Positions 44,815-53,258 of a stretch of DNA of 64,000 bases are shown here, one piece after another; the stretch's first letter is position 1; every line of letters begins with the position of its first letter. The stretch is taken from positions 91,899 through 155,898 of the forward strand of contig NZ_JASKLS010000012.1 of NCBI RefSeq assembly GCF_030124375.1. Reading direction: 5' to 3'. A program made the position numbers and the translations under genes. This DNA comes from Sinorhizobium sp. 6-70. GTDB taxonomy: Bacteria > Pseudomonadota > Alphaproteobacteria > Rhizobiales > Rhizobiaceae. Under the pieces are notes generated by a model. That model was not told the origin of the DNA and did not search any database. It worked only from the letters and a program-made list of their open reading frames with translations.

Positions 44815-45993
44815 TCAAACGGCCGTTCGGACCGGATGTTGCGCCGCATATTCCTCGCTCTGCATCTCGATCAGGCGCGACACGGTACGGTCGAACTCGA
44901 AGCCTTCGGTTCCTTTTTTCGCGGTCAGCAGCTGATGCGGCTCGGCCGCGGCGGAAGCGAACAGGCGCGCGCCTTGGTCGTAGAGGGCATCGACAAGGAT
45001 GATGAATCGCTTGGTCTCGTTGCGCAGGTGAGGGCCAAGATGTGGGACGCGGTCGAGGAAGATGGTCCTGTATTGCGTCAGGATGGCGAGATAGTCGGCG
45101 GCACCGAGCGGCTGGGCGCAAAGGTCGGCAAAGGTGAAGCGGGCGCTTTGGCCGGATGCCGAGGGCACGTGGATCTTGCGGCCCTTGCGGCTGATCTCCG
45201 CCGGTGCTTCCGGTGCCCCGCGGGTCTCGCAGTACCAGGCGCGCGCCATCGCCGCCTCCGCCTCCGGGCCGAGCGGCGAAAGCCAGACCGGGTTTCCCTC
45301 CGTCTTCTGCAGGCGATAATCCGTCTCGGTATCGAGCGAGACGATCTCCGCGTTCGCCTTCAACAGGTCGATGAAGGGGAGAAAGAGGCCGCGATTGAGG
45401 CCGTCGCGATAAAGATCGCTCGGCTCGACGTTGGAGGTCGCGACGAGAACGCATCCCTTGGCGAAGAGCTCGCCGAACAGGCGCGCCAGAATCATCGCAT
45501 CGGCGATGTCGGTGACCGAGAATTCATCGAAGCACAGGAGCCGCGCCGCGCCGAAGAGCTCGGAGGCCACTGGCGGGATCGGGTCGGCCTGCTTCGTCTC
45601 GCCATTCTTGAGTTTCTGGCGATGCTTGTAGATGCGCTCGTGCACGTCCGCCATGAACGCGTGGAAATGCGCTCGACGCTTGCGCTGGATCGGCACCGCG
45701 TCGAAGAACATATCCATCAGCATCGTCTTGCCGCGACCGACACCGCCATGGATGTAAAGGCCTTTGACCGGAGCTTGTTCCTTCTTGCGCGAGGCAAAGA
45801 GCCAGCCGAGCGCATTGGACTTGCGCGACGGCCTGCTGGCAAGCAGCTCCGCTGTCAGGTGATCGAGCCGCCGCGCGATCGCAATTTGCGCCGGGTCGCG
45901 CTGGCGTTCTCCGGTGGCAACGAGCGTTTCAAGCTTGTGAAGAATGCTGTCGTCTGGGTTGAGCACGCGGCACCCAAGGTGAGCCAGGAACAA
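44815..45993 (-). CDS. zapE: ZapE/AFG1-family ATPase
   Basis: A 392-residue P-loop ATPase with Walker A GGVGRGKTMLMD and Walker B LLCFDEFSVTD, matching the AFG1/ZapE family. In E. coli ZapE acts at the division ring; mitochondrial AFG1 aids membrane protein quality control. The longest frame opens at TTG 45993; a GTG at 45966 would give 383 residues, and neither has a strong ribosome binding site. It is followed on the same strand by mdh across a 185-base promoter gap. Confidence 0.85.
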   Translation of the reverse strand: MFLAHLGCRVLNPDDSILHKLETLVATGERQRDPAQIAIARRLDHLTAELLASRPSRKSNALGWLFASRKKEQAPVKGLYIHGGVGRGKTMLMDMFFDAVPIQRKRRAHFHAFMADVHERIYKHRQKLKNGETKQADPIPPVASELFGAARLLCFDEFSVTDIADAMILARLFGELFAKGCVLVATSNVEPSDLYRDGLNRGLFLPFIDLLKANAEIVSLDTETDYRLQKTEGNPVWLSPLGPEAEAAMARAWYCETRGAPEAPAEISRKGRKIHVPSASGQSARFTFADLCAQPLGAADYLAILTQYRTIFLDRVPHLGPHLRNETKRFIILVDALYDQGARLFASAAAEPHQLLTAKKGTEGFEFDRTVSRLIEMQSEEYAAQHPVRTAV

Positions 45994-46083
45994 TGTCGAT
46001 GAAAGGGGCGCGAGATGAGCGAAAACTGCTCACATCTCCACATCCCGCGTCGCATCCGGCTGAGCGCCGGGGTGTTGAGGCGG

Positions 46084-46623
46084 TCAGCGGCTGAGGCTGA
46101 CCGGCTGTCCGCCGTTGGTCGAACCGTCGAAGCGCGCGTCTGCGGTCTTGTAGAGGCGGGCGATCGGATTGCCGCCCCGGTCCTTGAGCACCACCTGCTT
46201 GCCCGCGACTTCCCAGGAGCCCATCGTCGTCAGCTCGCCGGCGCAGCCGCGCGTACCACCGCGCGATCCGCTGCCGAGGTTCGTCAGCGTCAGGAACATG
46301 TCGCAGGAGCTGCCGGCACTCGACACGCGCCAATTTCCGACCATCGATTCCTTCGTCACGTCGAGCGCGTTGGGGGCGGCCGCAACTTGCGTGCCGGCCG
46401 GCGCACCGCCGGGTGCGGCGGTGCCGGCATTGGGTGCCGCCGGGAACTGCGAGGTATTCGTCGTCGGATCCGGGAGTTGGCTCGACGAAACCGTCGGAAC
46501 GGGCTGCGCCTGCAGCGGAGCAGGTGAAACATCCTGAGAACCGAAACCACCCATGGATGTCCGCTGGCATCCGGTCAGCGCAAGCACAACCGCCAGCCCC
46601 GCCGCCGCATGAAAAACCCGCAT
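46084..46623 (-). CDS. Omp19-like outer membrane lipoprotein with AprI/Inh domain
   Basis: A 179-residue lipoprotein. The lipobox LALTGC ends at Cys19. A Pro/Ala-rich linker (about 25-95) leads to a C-terminal protease-inhibitor-like domain with MVGNWRVSS, CDMFLTL and ARFDGSTNGGQPVSLSR. The layout and C-terminus closely resemble Brucella Omp19, a surface lipoprotein that inhibits proteases. A protease-inhibitor role here is inferred. The ATG at 46623 with GGGGGTAAG upstream is preferred over a longer frame. Confidence 0.82.
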   Translation of the reverse strand: MRVFHAAAGLAVVLALTGCQRTSMGGFGSQDVSPAPLQAQPVPTVSSSQLPDPTTNTSQFPAAPNAGTAAPGGAPAGTQVAAAPNALDVTKESMVGNWRVSSAGSSCDMFLTLTNLGSGSRGGTRGCAGELTTMGSWEVAGKQVVLKDRGGNPIARLYKTADARFDGSTNGGQPVSLSR

Positions 46624-46819
46624 GTCTCTTACCCCCGATATATTCATCGAACCATGATGCAACGCGATAATAATGGCCGAACTACAGCAAATCCACCTGT
46701 CAAATCAAGGGAAGGCATTTCAGCAGTACCTGTTGCACGATTGAAACGCCGGGCCGGACGGGCGCGCCGGGCGTCCCTCCACGCGGAAAATGCGGCAAGA
46801 TCAGGCGGCGCAAATACAA

Positions 46820-47416
46820 TCAATGATTGACGCCGGCATAGGCACGGTCGCCCCAGAGCGTCTCGACCGTCCGGTTCCTGCCGCAGCCGTTCCTGTAGTA
46901 CCAGTAGCGAATCGGGTTTCGGGCGCCGAAGTCCTGATGATAGGCCTCGGCCGGCCAGAATTTTGCAGACCCCTCGACCGGTGTGACGATCGGCTTTCCG
47001 AGTTCGGCCTCGGCCTTGATCTTTCCAGCCTTTGCGTCCATCGCCTGCCGCTCGTCGAGCGCGTAGATCGCGGTCGTGTAGGCAAAGCCGCGATCGCAGA
47101 ACTGGCCGCCGCCGTCGGTCGGATCGGTCGTGTGGAACAGCACCGAGACAAGCGTCGAATAGGAAACCCTGTCCGGATCGAATTTGATGCGGACGACTTC
47201 GCGATGGCCGCCCTTTACGTAGTCCTCATAGGTCGGATTGGCGCTCTTGCCGCCGGCATAGCCCGAAATCGTCTCGAGAACGCCGGGTACGCCGTCGAAA
47301 TCGGTTTCGACGCACCAGAAACAGCCGCCGGCAAACAGCGCAAACTCCGGCTCGGCCGCTCGCGCCGGCAAAGACAGCAAGCAACCGGCGGCAAGTGCAA
47401 GCAGCAAGTGATTCAT
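46820..47416 (-). CDS. msrA: Exported peptide methionine-S-sulfoxide reductase
   Basis: A 198-residue MsrA with the catalytic GCFWC motif at residues 31-35 (Cys32) and the family GYAGG, HTEVV-like (GHREVVRIKFDP) and AEAYHQDF motifs. A signal peptide (about residues 1-20, cleavage at ARA-AEP) precedes the domain, so the enzyme should repair oxidised methionine in the periplasm. The ATG at 47416 with GGAGATT upstream is preferred to the longer frame from 47482. Confidence 0.9.
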   Translation of the reverse strand: MNHLLLALAAGCLLSLPARAAEPEFALFAGGCFWCVETDFDGVPGVLETISGYAGGKSANPTYEDYVKGGHREVVRIKFDPDRVSYSTLVSVLFHTTDPTDGGGQFCDRGFAYTTAIYALDERQAMDAKAGKIKAEAELGKPIVTPVEGSAKFWPAEAYHQDFGARNPIRYWYYRNGCGRNRTVETLWGDRAYAGVNH

Positions 47417-47509
47417 CGCAATCTCCGATCCCCACCTAAAGCTATGAGGACCGCCGAAAGTTTCAAAATCAAATGCCGACACGGGGCCGTGAAGTTCGTG
47501 AAATACGCC

Positions 47510-47616
47510 AGAGCGGGATGAGAAAAGGGTGCGCGGTTTTCCGCCCGCAACCCGCTCTAAAGAGTAGATCGCGTTTATGATCTTGGGTCGATTCGACCTA
47601 AAATCTTCGTGATCTG
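47510..47616. repeat. Family B palindromic repeat, copy 2
   Basis: The series is the same as at 25613: AGAGCGGGATGAG, a central TTTTCCGCCCG, CCCGCTCT, then GATCGCGTTTATGATC and the TTGGGTCGATTCGACCTAA palindrome. It lies between sdhB and msrA and may mark the end of the sdh transcript. Confidence 0.75.
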
Positions 47617-47667
47617 GCGGCGGGCCGGACAGCCCGCCGTCGAAGCCGAAAACAAACCGGCCGGGAA

Positions 47668-48447
47668 TCAGACCCTGCGCTCGACCAGCATCTTCTTGAT
47701 TTCGCCGATCGCCTTGGCCGGGTTGAGCCCCTTCGGACAGGCCTGGGCGCAGTTCATGATCGTGTGGCAGCGATAGAGCCGGAACGGATCCTCAAGATTG
47801 TCGAGCCGCTCGCCGGTCGCCTCGTCTCGGCTATCGATCAGCCAGCGATAGGCCTGCAGGAGAACGGCGGGACCGAGATAGCGGTCGCCGTTCCACCAGT
47901 AGCTCGGACAGGAGGTCGAGCAGCAGGCGCAAAGGATGCATTCGTAAAGGCCGTCGAGTTTCAGACGGTCCTCATGGCTCTGCTTCCATTCCTTGGCGGG
48001 CGTCGGCGAAACCGTCTTCAGCCAGGGCTCGATCGAGCGGTGCTGGGCATAGAAATTGGTGAGATCCGGCACCAGATCCTTGACCACCGGCATGTGCGGC
48101 AGCGGGTAGATCTTCACCGTTCCCTTGATCTCGTCCATGCCCTTGGTGCAGGCGAGCGTGTTGGTGCCGTCGATGTTCATCGCGCAGGAACCGCAGATGC
48201 CCTCGCGACAGGAGCGGCGCAGCGTCAGCGTCGGATCGATCTTGTTCTTGATGTAGAGCAGGCCGTCGAGCACCATCGGACCGCAGTCGTCGATGTCGAT
48301 ATAGTAGGTGTCGACGCGCGGATTCTTGCCGTCGTCCGGATTCCAGCGATAGACGCGGTATTCACGCAGGTTCGTCGCGCCGACCGGCTTCGGCCAGACC
48401 TTGCCTTCGTTGACCTGCGAGTTCTTGGGAAGTGCGAGTTCAACCAT
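47668..48447 (-). CDS. sdhB: Succinate dehydrogenase iron-sulfur subunit
   Basis: A 259-residue subunit with three cysteine clusters. CREGICGSCAMNIDGTNTLAC binds the 2Fe-2S centre; CILCACCSTSC and CAQACPKGL bind the 4Fe-4S and 3Fe-4S centres. It carries electrons from SdhA to ubiquinone in complex II. It starts 18 bases after sdhA and ends the sdhCDAB operon. Confidence 0.97.
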   Translation of the reverse strand: MVELALPKNSQVNEGKVWPKPVGATNLREYRVYRWNPDDGKNPRVDTYYIDIDDCGPMVLDGLLYIKNKIDPTLTLRRSCREGICGSCAMNIDGTNTLACTKGMDEIKGTVKIYPLPHMPVVKDLVPDLTNFYAQHRSIEPWLKTVSPTPAKEWKQSHEDRLKLDGLYECILCACCSTSCPSYWWNGDRYLGPAVLLQAYRWLIDSRDEATGERLDNLEDPFRLYRCHTIMNCAQACPKGLNPAKAIGEIKKMLVERRV

Positions 48448-48465
48448 GTGCCTTAGTCCTCGAGA

Positions 48466-50307
48466 TCAGTACACGCGCGCCTTCGGGGCGATCTTCTTGG
48501 GATCGATGCCCTCGGCGATCAGGTCGGTGTGAACCGGGCGATAGTCGAGCCGGACATCGCCGGCCTCGTTGACCCAGGCAAGCGTATGCTTGCGCCAGTT
48601 GACGTCGTCGCGCCCCGCGAACGGGCCTTCGGTGTAATCCTCGCGCGCATGCGACCCGCGGCTCTCCTTGCGCGCTTCGGCGCCGTAGATGGTCGTGATG
48701 GCATTGGCCATCAGGTTCTCCAGCTCCAGCGTCTCGACAAGGTCGGAGTTCCAGATCATCGAGCGGTCGGTGACCTTGACGTCGGAAAGCTCCTTCCAGA
48801 TTTCCGAGAGGCGTCGGCAGCCGGATTCGAGCGATTCCTGCGTCCGGAAGACGGCGGCGTCGTCCTGCATGGCCCGCTGCATCTTTTCGCGCAGCACCGC
48901 CGTCGGCGTCCTGCCATTGGCGTGACGCAGGCGATCGAAGCGCTCGACGATGCGGTCGCAGGCAGCCGTGTCGAGCGCCGGAATCGATTCGTTGCGGTCG
49001 ATGATCTGGCCGGCGCGGATCGCCGCGGCGCGACCGAAGACGACGAGGTCGATCAGCGAGTTGGAGCCAAGGCGGTTGGCGCCGTGAACCGAGGCGCAGC
49101 CCGCTTCGCCGACCGCCATCAGGCCGGGCGCGACGCGCTCGGCGTTCTGACCGTCGGCGTTCAAGACCTCGCCCCAATAGTTGGTCGGAATGCCGCCCAT
49201 GTTGTAGTGGACGGTCGGCAGCACCGGGATCGGCTCGCGGGTGACGTCGACGCCGGCGAAGATCTTCGCGCTCTCGGAAATGCCCGGCAGGCGTTCATGC
49301 AGCACGGCCGGATCGAGATGGTCGAGATGCAGGAAGATGTGGTCCTTGTTCTTGCCAACGCCGCGGCCTTCGCGGATTTCCAGTGTCATGCAGCGCGAGA
49401 CGACGTCGCGCGAGGCGAGATCCTTGGCCGAGGGGGCGTAACGCTCCATGAAGCGCTCGCCTTCCGAATTGACGAGATAACCGCCTTCGCCGCGTGCACC
49501 TTCGGTGATCAGGCAGCCGGAGCCGTAGATGCCGGTCGGATGGAACTGCACGAACTCCATGTCCTGGAGCGGCAGGCCGGCGCGGGCGATCATGCCGCCG
49601 CCGTCGCCGGTGCAGGTATGCGCTGACGTCGCCGAGAAATAGGCGCGGCCATAGCCGCCGGTCGCCAGCACCACCATCTTCGCCGAGAAGCGGTGGATCG
49701 TGCCGTCATCGAGGTTCCAGGCGACGACGCCGGTGCAGCGGCCGTCATCCGACATGATCAGGTCGATGGCGAAATATTCGATGAAGAATTCGGCGTTGTT
49801 TCGGAGCGACTGTCCGTAGAGCGTATGCAGGATCGCATGACCGGTACGGTCGGCAACCGCGCAGGTGCGCTGCACCGGCGGGCCTTCGCCGTAATTCTGC
49901 ATGTGGCCGCCGAAGGGGCGCTGGTAGATCTTGCCTTCCTCGTTGCGCGAGAAGGGCACGCCGTAGTGCTCGAGCTCATAGACCGCCTTCGGCGCTTCCA
50001 TGGTGAGATACTGCATGGCGTCGACGTCGCCGAGCCAGTCGGACCCCTTGACCGTGTCGTAGAGATGCCACTGCCAGCTGTCTGGCGTCATGTTCTGCAG
50101 CGACGCGGCGATGCCCCCCTGGGCCGCGACGGTGTGCGAGCGCGTCGGGAAGACCTTGGTGATGCAGGCCGTCTTGAGGCCCTGCTCGGCCATGCCGAGG
50201 GTGGCGCGCAGGCCTGCGCCACCGGCGCCGACGACGACGACGTCGAAGGCGTGATCGACATATTGGTAAGCCCTGCCGTTTGCAGCGGGTGAACTGATCG
50301 ATGCCAT
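48466..50307 (-). CDS. sdhA: Succinate dehydrogenase flavoprotein subunit
   Basis: A 613-residue flavoprotein with FAD motif VVVVGAGGAGLRAT, the FAD-linking histidine in RSHTVAAQGG and the catalytic region HPTGIYGSGCLITEGARGEGG. It oxidises succinate to fumarate. The ATG at 50307 starts seven bases after the sdhD stop; an upstream TTG-side extension would overlap sdhD, so it is less likely. Confidence 0.97.
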   Translation of the reverse strand: MASISSPAANGRAYQYVDHAFDVVVVGAGGAGLRATLGMAEQGLKTACITKVFPTRSHTVAAQGGIAASLQNMTPDSWQWHLYDTVKGSDWLGDVDAMQYLTMEAPKAVYELEHYGVPFSRNEEGKIYQRPFGGHMQNYGEGPPVQRTCAVADRTGHAILHTLYGQSLRNNAEFFIEYFAIDLIMSDDGRCTGVVAWNLDDGTIHRFSAKMVVLATGGYGRAYFSATSAHTCTGDGGGMIARAGLPLQDMEFVQFHPTGIYGSGCLITEGARGEGGYLVNSEGERFMERYAPSAKDLASRDVVSRCMTLEIREGRGVGKNKDHIFLHLDHLDPAVLHERLPGISESAKIFAGVDVTREPIPVLPTVHYNMGGIPTNYWGEVLNADGQNAERVAPGLMAVGEAGCASVHGANRLGSNSLIDLVVFGRAAAIRAGQIIDRNESIPALDTAACDRIVERFDRLRHANGRTPTAVLREKMQRAMQDDAAVFRTQESLESGCRRLSEIWKELSDVKVTDRSMIWNSDLVETLELENLMANAITTIYGAEARKESRGSHAREDYTEGPFAGRDDVNWRKHTLAWVNEAGDVRLDYRPVHTDLIAEGIDPKKIAPKARVY

Positions 50308-50314
50308 GGCGAAA

Positions 50315-50695
50315 TTACCCTGCAAAAGCGATCTTCAGGATGGCGAAAAGACAGAGCCCGCCGACCGCGATCGCGAAAAATGTGTTGAGCATGAGGAGAG
50401 CGATCTTGATGCCTTCCGCATGCACGTAGTCTTCGATGATCACCTGCATGCCGAGCCTCATATGGGTGAGACCGGAAAGGAGAACGAGACCCATGATCAC
50501 CGCGACGAACGGATTGGAAAGGGCCGCGACGACCTCCGCATGGGGAGCGCCGGCATAGCGGGCCACGAAGAAGGCGAAGAAGATCAGCAGCGGAATGTTG
50601 GAGACGGCCGTCAGGCGCTGGCGCCAGAAATGATCGGTCCCCTCCTTGGCGGAGCCGAGGCCGCGAACCTTGGCGAGAGGTGTGCGCATGTCCAT
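50315..50695 (-). CDS. sdhD: Succinate dehydrogenase membrane anchor SdhD
   Basis: A 126-residue membrane anchor with three hydrophobic segments and HFWRQRLTAVSN near residue 22 and THMRLGMQVIIEDYVH near residue 78. The second carries the heme/quinone-side residues of this family. With SdhC it anchors SdhAB and binds heme b. The ATG at 50695 has GAGGG eight bases upstream. It begins 11 bases after sdhC. Confidence 0.92.
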   Translation of the reverse strand: MDMRTPLAKVRGLGSAKEGTDHFWRQRLTAVSNIPLLIFFAFFVARYAGAPHAEVVAALSNPFVAVIMGLVLLSGLTHMRLGMQVIIEDYVHAEGIKIALLMLNTFFAIAVGGLCLFAILKIAFAG

Positions 50696-50706
50696 GTCGT
50701 ATTCCC

Positions 50707-51102
50707 TCAGTACCGAACCAGATAGCCGATCACCCAGATCAGCAGCGTCAAAGAAACCGATCCGACGATCGTCGCCTTCGCCATCTTCGTCGCGAAATGC
50801 TTCTCGTAACCGTAGCCGAGATCCCAGATGAAGTGGCGGATGCCGCCGAGCATGTGATGAACGAGGGCCCAGGTGTAGCCGAAGAGAACCAGCTTGCCGA
50901 TCCACGTGCCGAACAACCAGCTGACCCAATCGTAGTAGGCCTCACCCGAGGCTGCGGCGATCAGCCACCAGGCCACGAGGATCGTGCCGAAATAAAGGGC
51001 GCCGCCGGTAATGCGATGCACGATCGACATCACCATGGTGGGGATAGGTTTGTAGATTTGAAGATGCGGCGAGAGCGGCCGGCTTCTTGTGACATCCGTC
51101 AT
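50707..51102 (-). CDS. sdhC: Succinate dehydrogenase cytochrome b556 subunit SdhC
   Basis: A 131-residue three-helix subunit with the quinone-site motif RPLSPHLQIYK and SIVHRITGG, and the heme-binding HHMLGGIRHFIWDLG. It is the first gene of sdhCDAB. The ATG at 51102 gives the family N-terminus; the frame extends further upstream without support. Confidence 0.94.
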   Translation of the reverse strand: MTDVTRSRPLSPHLQIYKPIPTMVMSIVHRITGGALYFGTILVAWWLIAAASGEAYYDWVSWLFGTWIGKLVLFGYTWALVHHMLGGIRHFIWDLGYGYEKHFATKMAKATIVGSVSLTLLIWVIGYLVRY

Positions 51103-51410
51103 CGGAACCTCACGGTGTGACCGGATTGCCGCGCCCCAAAAACTGGACCGCTTTAGTCCGGTATCGCACACGATTGTGCGCAATTCAGTCATTCGGACCT
51201 TTAATCACCCTAAGGCTTAACGACAAGTATGCTTACGGAGCAAAATGAATAAAATCGATTAGACGAAAAACGGCATTTTTCAGCCCTGCTGAGACATGGG
51301 GCGAATTAACGATAAGCCGAGAAAACATAAGCGAATCCGTGACATTTGCCCGCAACTGGCCCAGGATGAAATTAACGATTTGTTAAGGATGGTTCGGAGG
51401 GCACGGCAGA
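51103..51410. other. Divergent promoter gap between sdhC and the His-rich protein gene
   Basis: This 308-base AT-richer stretch has no convincing gene. It must hold the sdhCDAB promoter (left part, minus strand) and the promoter of the gene at 51411. Two TTAACGAT strings occur (51306 and 51372); the second is part of a perfect CtrA-type box. I could not assign a clear sdh -35/-10. Confidence 0.6.
51372..51386 (+). promoter_or_regulatory. CtrA-type box
   Basis: TTAA (51372-51375), seven bases, TTAA (51383-51386) is an exact TTAA-N7-TTAA, the full CtrA consensus of alphaproteobacteria. It ends 24 bases before the ATG at 51411 and ten before a GGAGG (51396-51400). That is close enough that CtrA would more likely occupy the -10/start region than activate from -35. 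Confidence 0.55.
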
Positions 51411-52064
51411 ATGAATCTGTTGCGAATGGTCGGTGCGACCAAAGTTCTAGTGCTGGCTTGCGCCCTGGCAATGCCTGTCGGTCTGCCCGCGGCCGCAGCG
51501 AACGGCGCGAGCTTTGGCGACGTTCAGACCCGCACACGCCATGTCCGGCTCAAGCACGGCTTCGGCCATCACAGCTTTCGCAAATTCCACCGCAGCCATC
51601 GGTTTTTTGCCGGCCATCGGCGGCACCGCTCCGTCATGTCCGGCATCGATGATTTCCCGGCCTTCACTTCGCAGGGCCTGCCCGACGTTCAGACCCGCAC
51701 CCGGCACGTGCGGCTGAAGCACCACTTCAGGGGCTTCGCGAGGCGTGATTGGCGCCGCGACCATGGCGTGGTCGTGATCGGCGGTGGATCCGGCTTCGGC
51801 CCATACGATGGTGTAGGGTCGTATGGCGGCGACGACTTTCCTTCGGTGACGCCCGGGATCGGAACCTATGCCGGCGGCATCTCGGCCTTTCGGCAGGAAG
51901 GCAACGGCATCTATTTCAGCCAGTACGGCGGCGACAACTATTATACGGAGGGCGCCATCGACCCCGCCCCGCCGCTGAAGCGCGCGAAGATCATCGTCGT
52001 CTCGCCGCAATCGAACGACAGCGCCTGCTCGTGGGAACACGGCGTCTGCGTCATCCGGCCGTAG
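51411..52064 (+). CDS. Exported histidine/arginine-rich repeat protein
   Basis: A 217-residue protein I do not recognise. A signal peptide covers residues 1-30 (PAAAA). Two identical 13-residue units, DVQTRTRHVRLKH, lie at 37-49 and 92-104, each followed by His/Arg-rich stretches (HH, HRSHRF, HRRHR). A DDFP motif also occurs twice (80 and 141). A glycine-rich middle (about 113-158) precedes a C-terminal part with two Cys (near 206 and 213). The basic, His-rich character suggests metal, polyanion or envelope binding; this is inference. GGAGG lies ten bases before the ATG. Confidence 0.75.
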   Translation: MNLLRMVGATKVLVLACALAMPVGLPAAAANGASFGDVQTRTRHVRLKHGFGHHSFRKFHRSHRFFAGHRRHRSVMSGIDDFPAFTSQGLPDVQTRTRHVRLKHHFRGFARRDWRRDHGVVVIGGGSGFGPYDGVGSYGGDDFPSVTPGIGTYAGGISAFRQEGNGIYFSQYGGDNYYTEGAIDPAPPLKRAKIIVVSPQSNDSACSWEHGVCVIRP

Positions 52065-52092
52065 GCGGAATGCGGCGGCAGGAGCGCGCCTG

Positions 52093-52755
52093 TCAACCGA
52101 AGCTGCCGGCCGGCTCGAAGCGCCAAACGGTCGTGCGTTTCACCTCGCTGTCTTCGAGCGCCCGCGTGACCGGCACTTCATAGGTCGCGAGCGCCGTCAT
52201 CATCTGCCGCGGGCAATAGGCGCGCCCCGGGTCGCCGACGAGCACGGCGGCCCCCGCTCCCGCCAATCCGGCAAGCCAGGGGCGAAGCAGATCGGCAAAG
52301 CCTTTGTCATAGAAGACGTCGCCGGCGAGGTAGACATCGGCGAGCTTCGGCTCGCCGATGATGTTGCGATCGCTGCACCCGATCTCGACCCCGTTCAGCG
52401 CCGCATTCAGCCCTACCGCGGTCTCCGCCCAGGGATCGATGTCGACGGCCAGGACGGAAGAGGCGCCTGCCTTCATCGCGGCGATCGCGACGAGGCCGGA
52501 GCCGGAGGCGAAATCGATGACACGGCGGCCACGCACGGTTTCCGGGTGATCGAGGACATAACGCGCAAGCCCCTGCCCGCCCGCCCAGGCGAAGGCCCAG
52601 AACGGCGGCGGCAGGCCTATCTCCTCAAGCTCCTCCTCCGTCTTCAGCCAGAGATCATGCGCTTCACTCGCGAGGCGCAGCCGGATCTCCGGGACATGCG
52701 GCGGCGAGAGAATGCCCGTGTTGGCGCGGATGAAACTTTCGGGATCGGTTTTCAA
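52093..52755 (-). CDS. Probable ETF-beta lysine methyltransferase
   Basis: A 220-residue class I SAM methyltransferase with motif I DFASGSGLVAI (81-91), an acidic VDIDP (104-108) and the family-16 post-II motif GDVFYDK (145-151). This pattern, the N-terminus ending in WAFAWAGGQGLARY, and the length match the bacterial homologues of METTL20, which methylate the beta subunit of electron transfer flavoprotein. Another protein substrate cannot be excluded. It is the last gene of a minus-strand series after EVE, across a 66-base gap with a palindromic repeat. Confidence 0.75.
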   Translation of the reverse strand: MKTDPESFIRANTGILSPPHVPEIRLRLASEAHDLWLKTEEELEEIGLPPPFWAFAWAGGQGLARYVLDHPETVRGRRVIDFASGSGLVAIAAMKAGASSVLAVDIDPWAETAVGLNAALNGVEIGCSDRNIIGEPKLADVYLAGDVFYDKGFADLLRPWLAGLAGAGAAVLVGDPGRAYCPRQMMTALATYEVPVTRALEDSEVKRTTVWRFEPAGSFG

Positions 52756-52772
52756 GGTAACGGTGTCTCCGG

Positions 52773-52815
52773 GCGTGATCCGAAAAGTGGGAACCGGTTT
52801 TCGGAGGAATCACGC
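52773..52815. repeat. Family D palindromic repeat
   Basis: The arms GCGTGATCCGAAAA and TTTTCGGAGGAATCACGC surround GTGGGAACCGG. This string is a familiar dispersed palindrome in Rhizobiaceae intergenic regions. It lies between the EVE and methyltransferase genes. Confidence 0.7.
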
Positions 52816-52821
52816 GGAAAA

Positions 52822-53253
52822 CTATCGAGGCGGGTTGTCGAGCCCGCCCATGCGGCAGACCTCGATCCACTCGTCATCGGTGACCGGCTGCACCGAAAGC
52901 CGCATCGAGGTCACGAGCGACATCTTGGCGAGCTTCGGGTTTTCCTTGATCTCCTTGAGAGAGACCGGGCGCGGCATGTCCATGACGGCGCGGATGTCGA
53001 CGCAGTCCCAGCGGTCATCGCCTTCAGCCGTCGAATCCGGGTGCGAGAGCGCGCAGACCTCGGTGATGCCGACGATCTCCAGGCCCTCGTTGGAGTGATA
53101 GAAGAAGCCCTTGTCGCCGATCTGCATCGCCCGCATGTTGTTGCGGGCGAGGTAGTTACGCACGCCGGTCCATTCGGTGCCCTTTTCACCGGCGTCCTTC
53201 TGCATCTGCCAGGACCATTTGGCCGGTTCGGATTTGTACAGCCAGAAAGCCAT
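52822..53253 (-). CDS. EVE-domain protein
   Basis: A 143-residue PUA-like EVE domain covering the whole protein, starting FWLYKSEPAKWSW and containing WTGVRNYLARNNMRAM, GDKGFFYHS and the C-terminal SVQPVTDDEW. EVE domains bind modified nucleobases in DNA or RNA; the ligand here is unknown. ATGs at 53262 and 53253 are both possible. The first overlaps the YciI stop (ATGA), but the second has the better distance from GGAGG. Confidence 0.88.
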   Translation of the reverse strand: MAFWLYKSEPAKWSWQMQKDAGEKGTEWTGVRNYLARNNMRAMQIGDKGFFYHSNEGLEIVGITEVCALSHPDSTAEGDDRWDCVDIRAVMDMPRPVSLKEIKENPKLAKMSLVTSMRLSVQPVTDDEWIEVCRMGGLDNPPR

Positions 53254-53258
53254 CGCCC

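Noticed and set aside
51280..51537. An 85-codon minus-strand frame in the gap after sdhC
   Set aside because: It overlaps the start of the exported protein gene on the other strand, lacks a ribosome binding site and has no protein-like composition.
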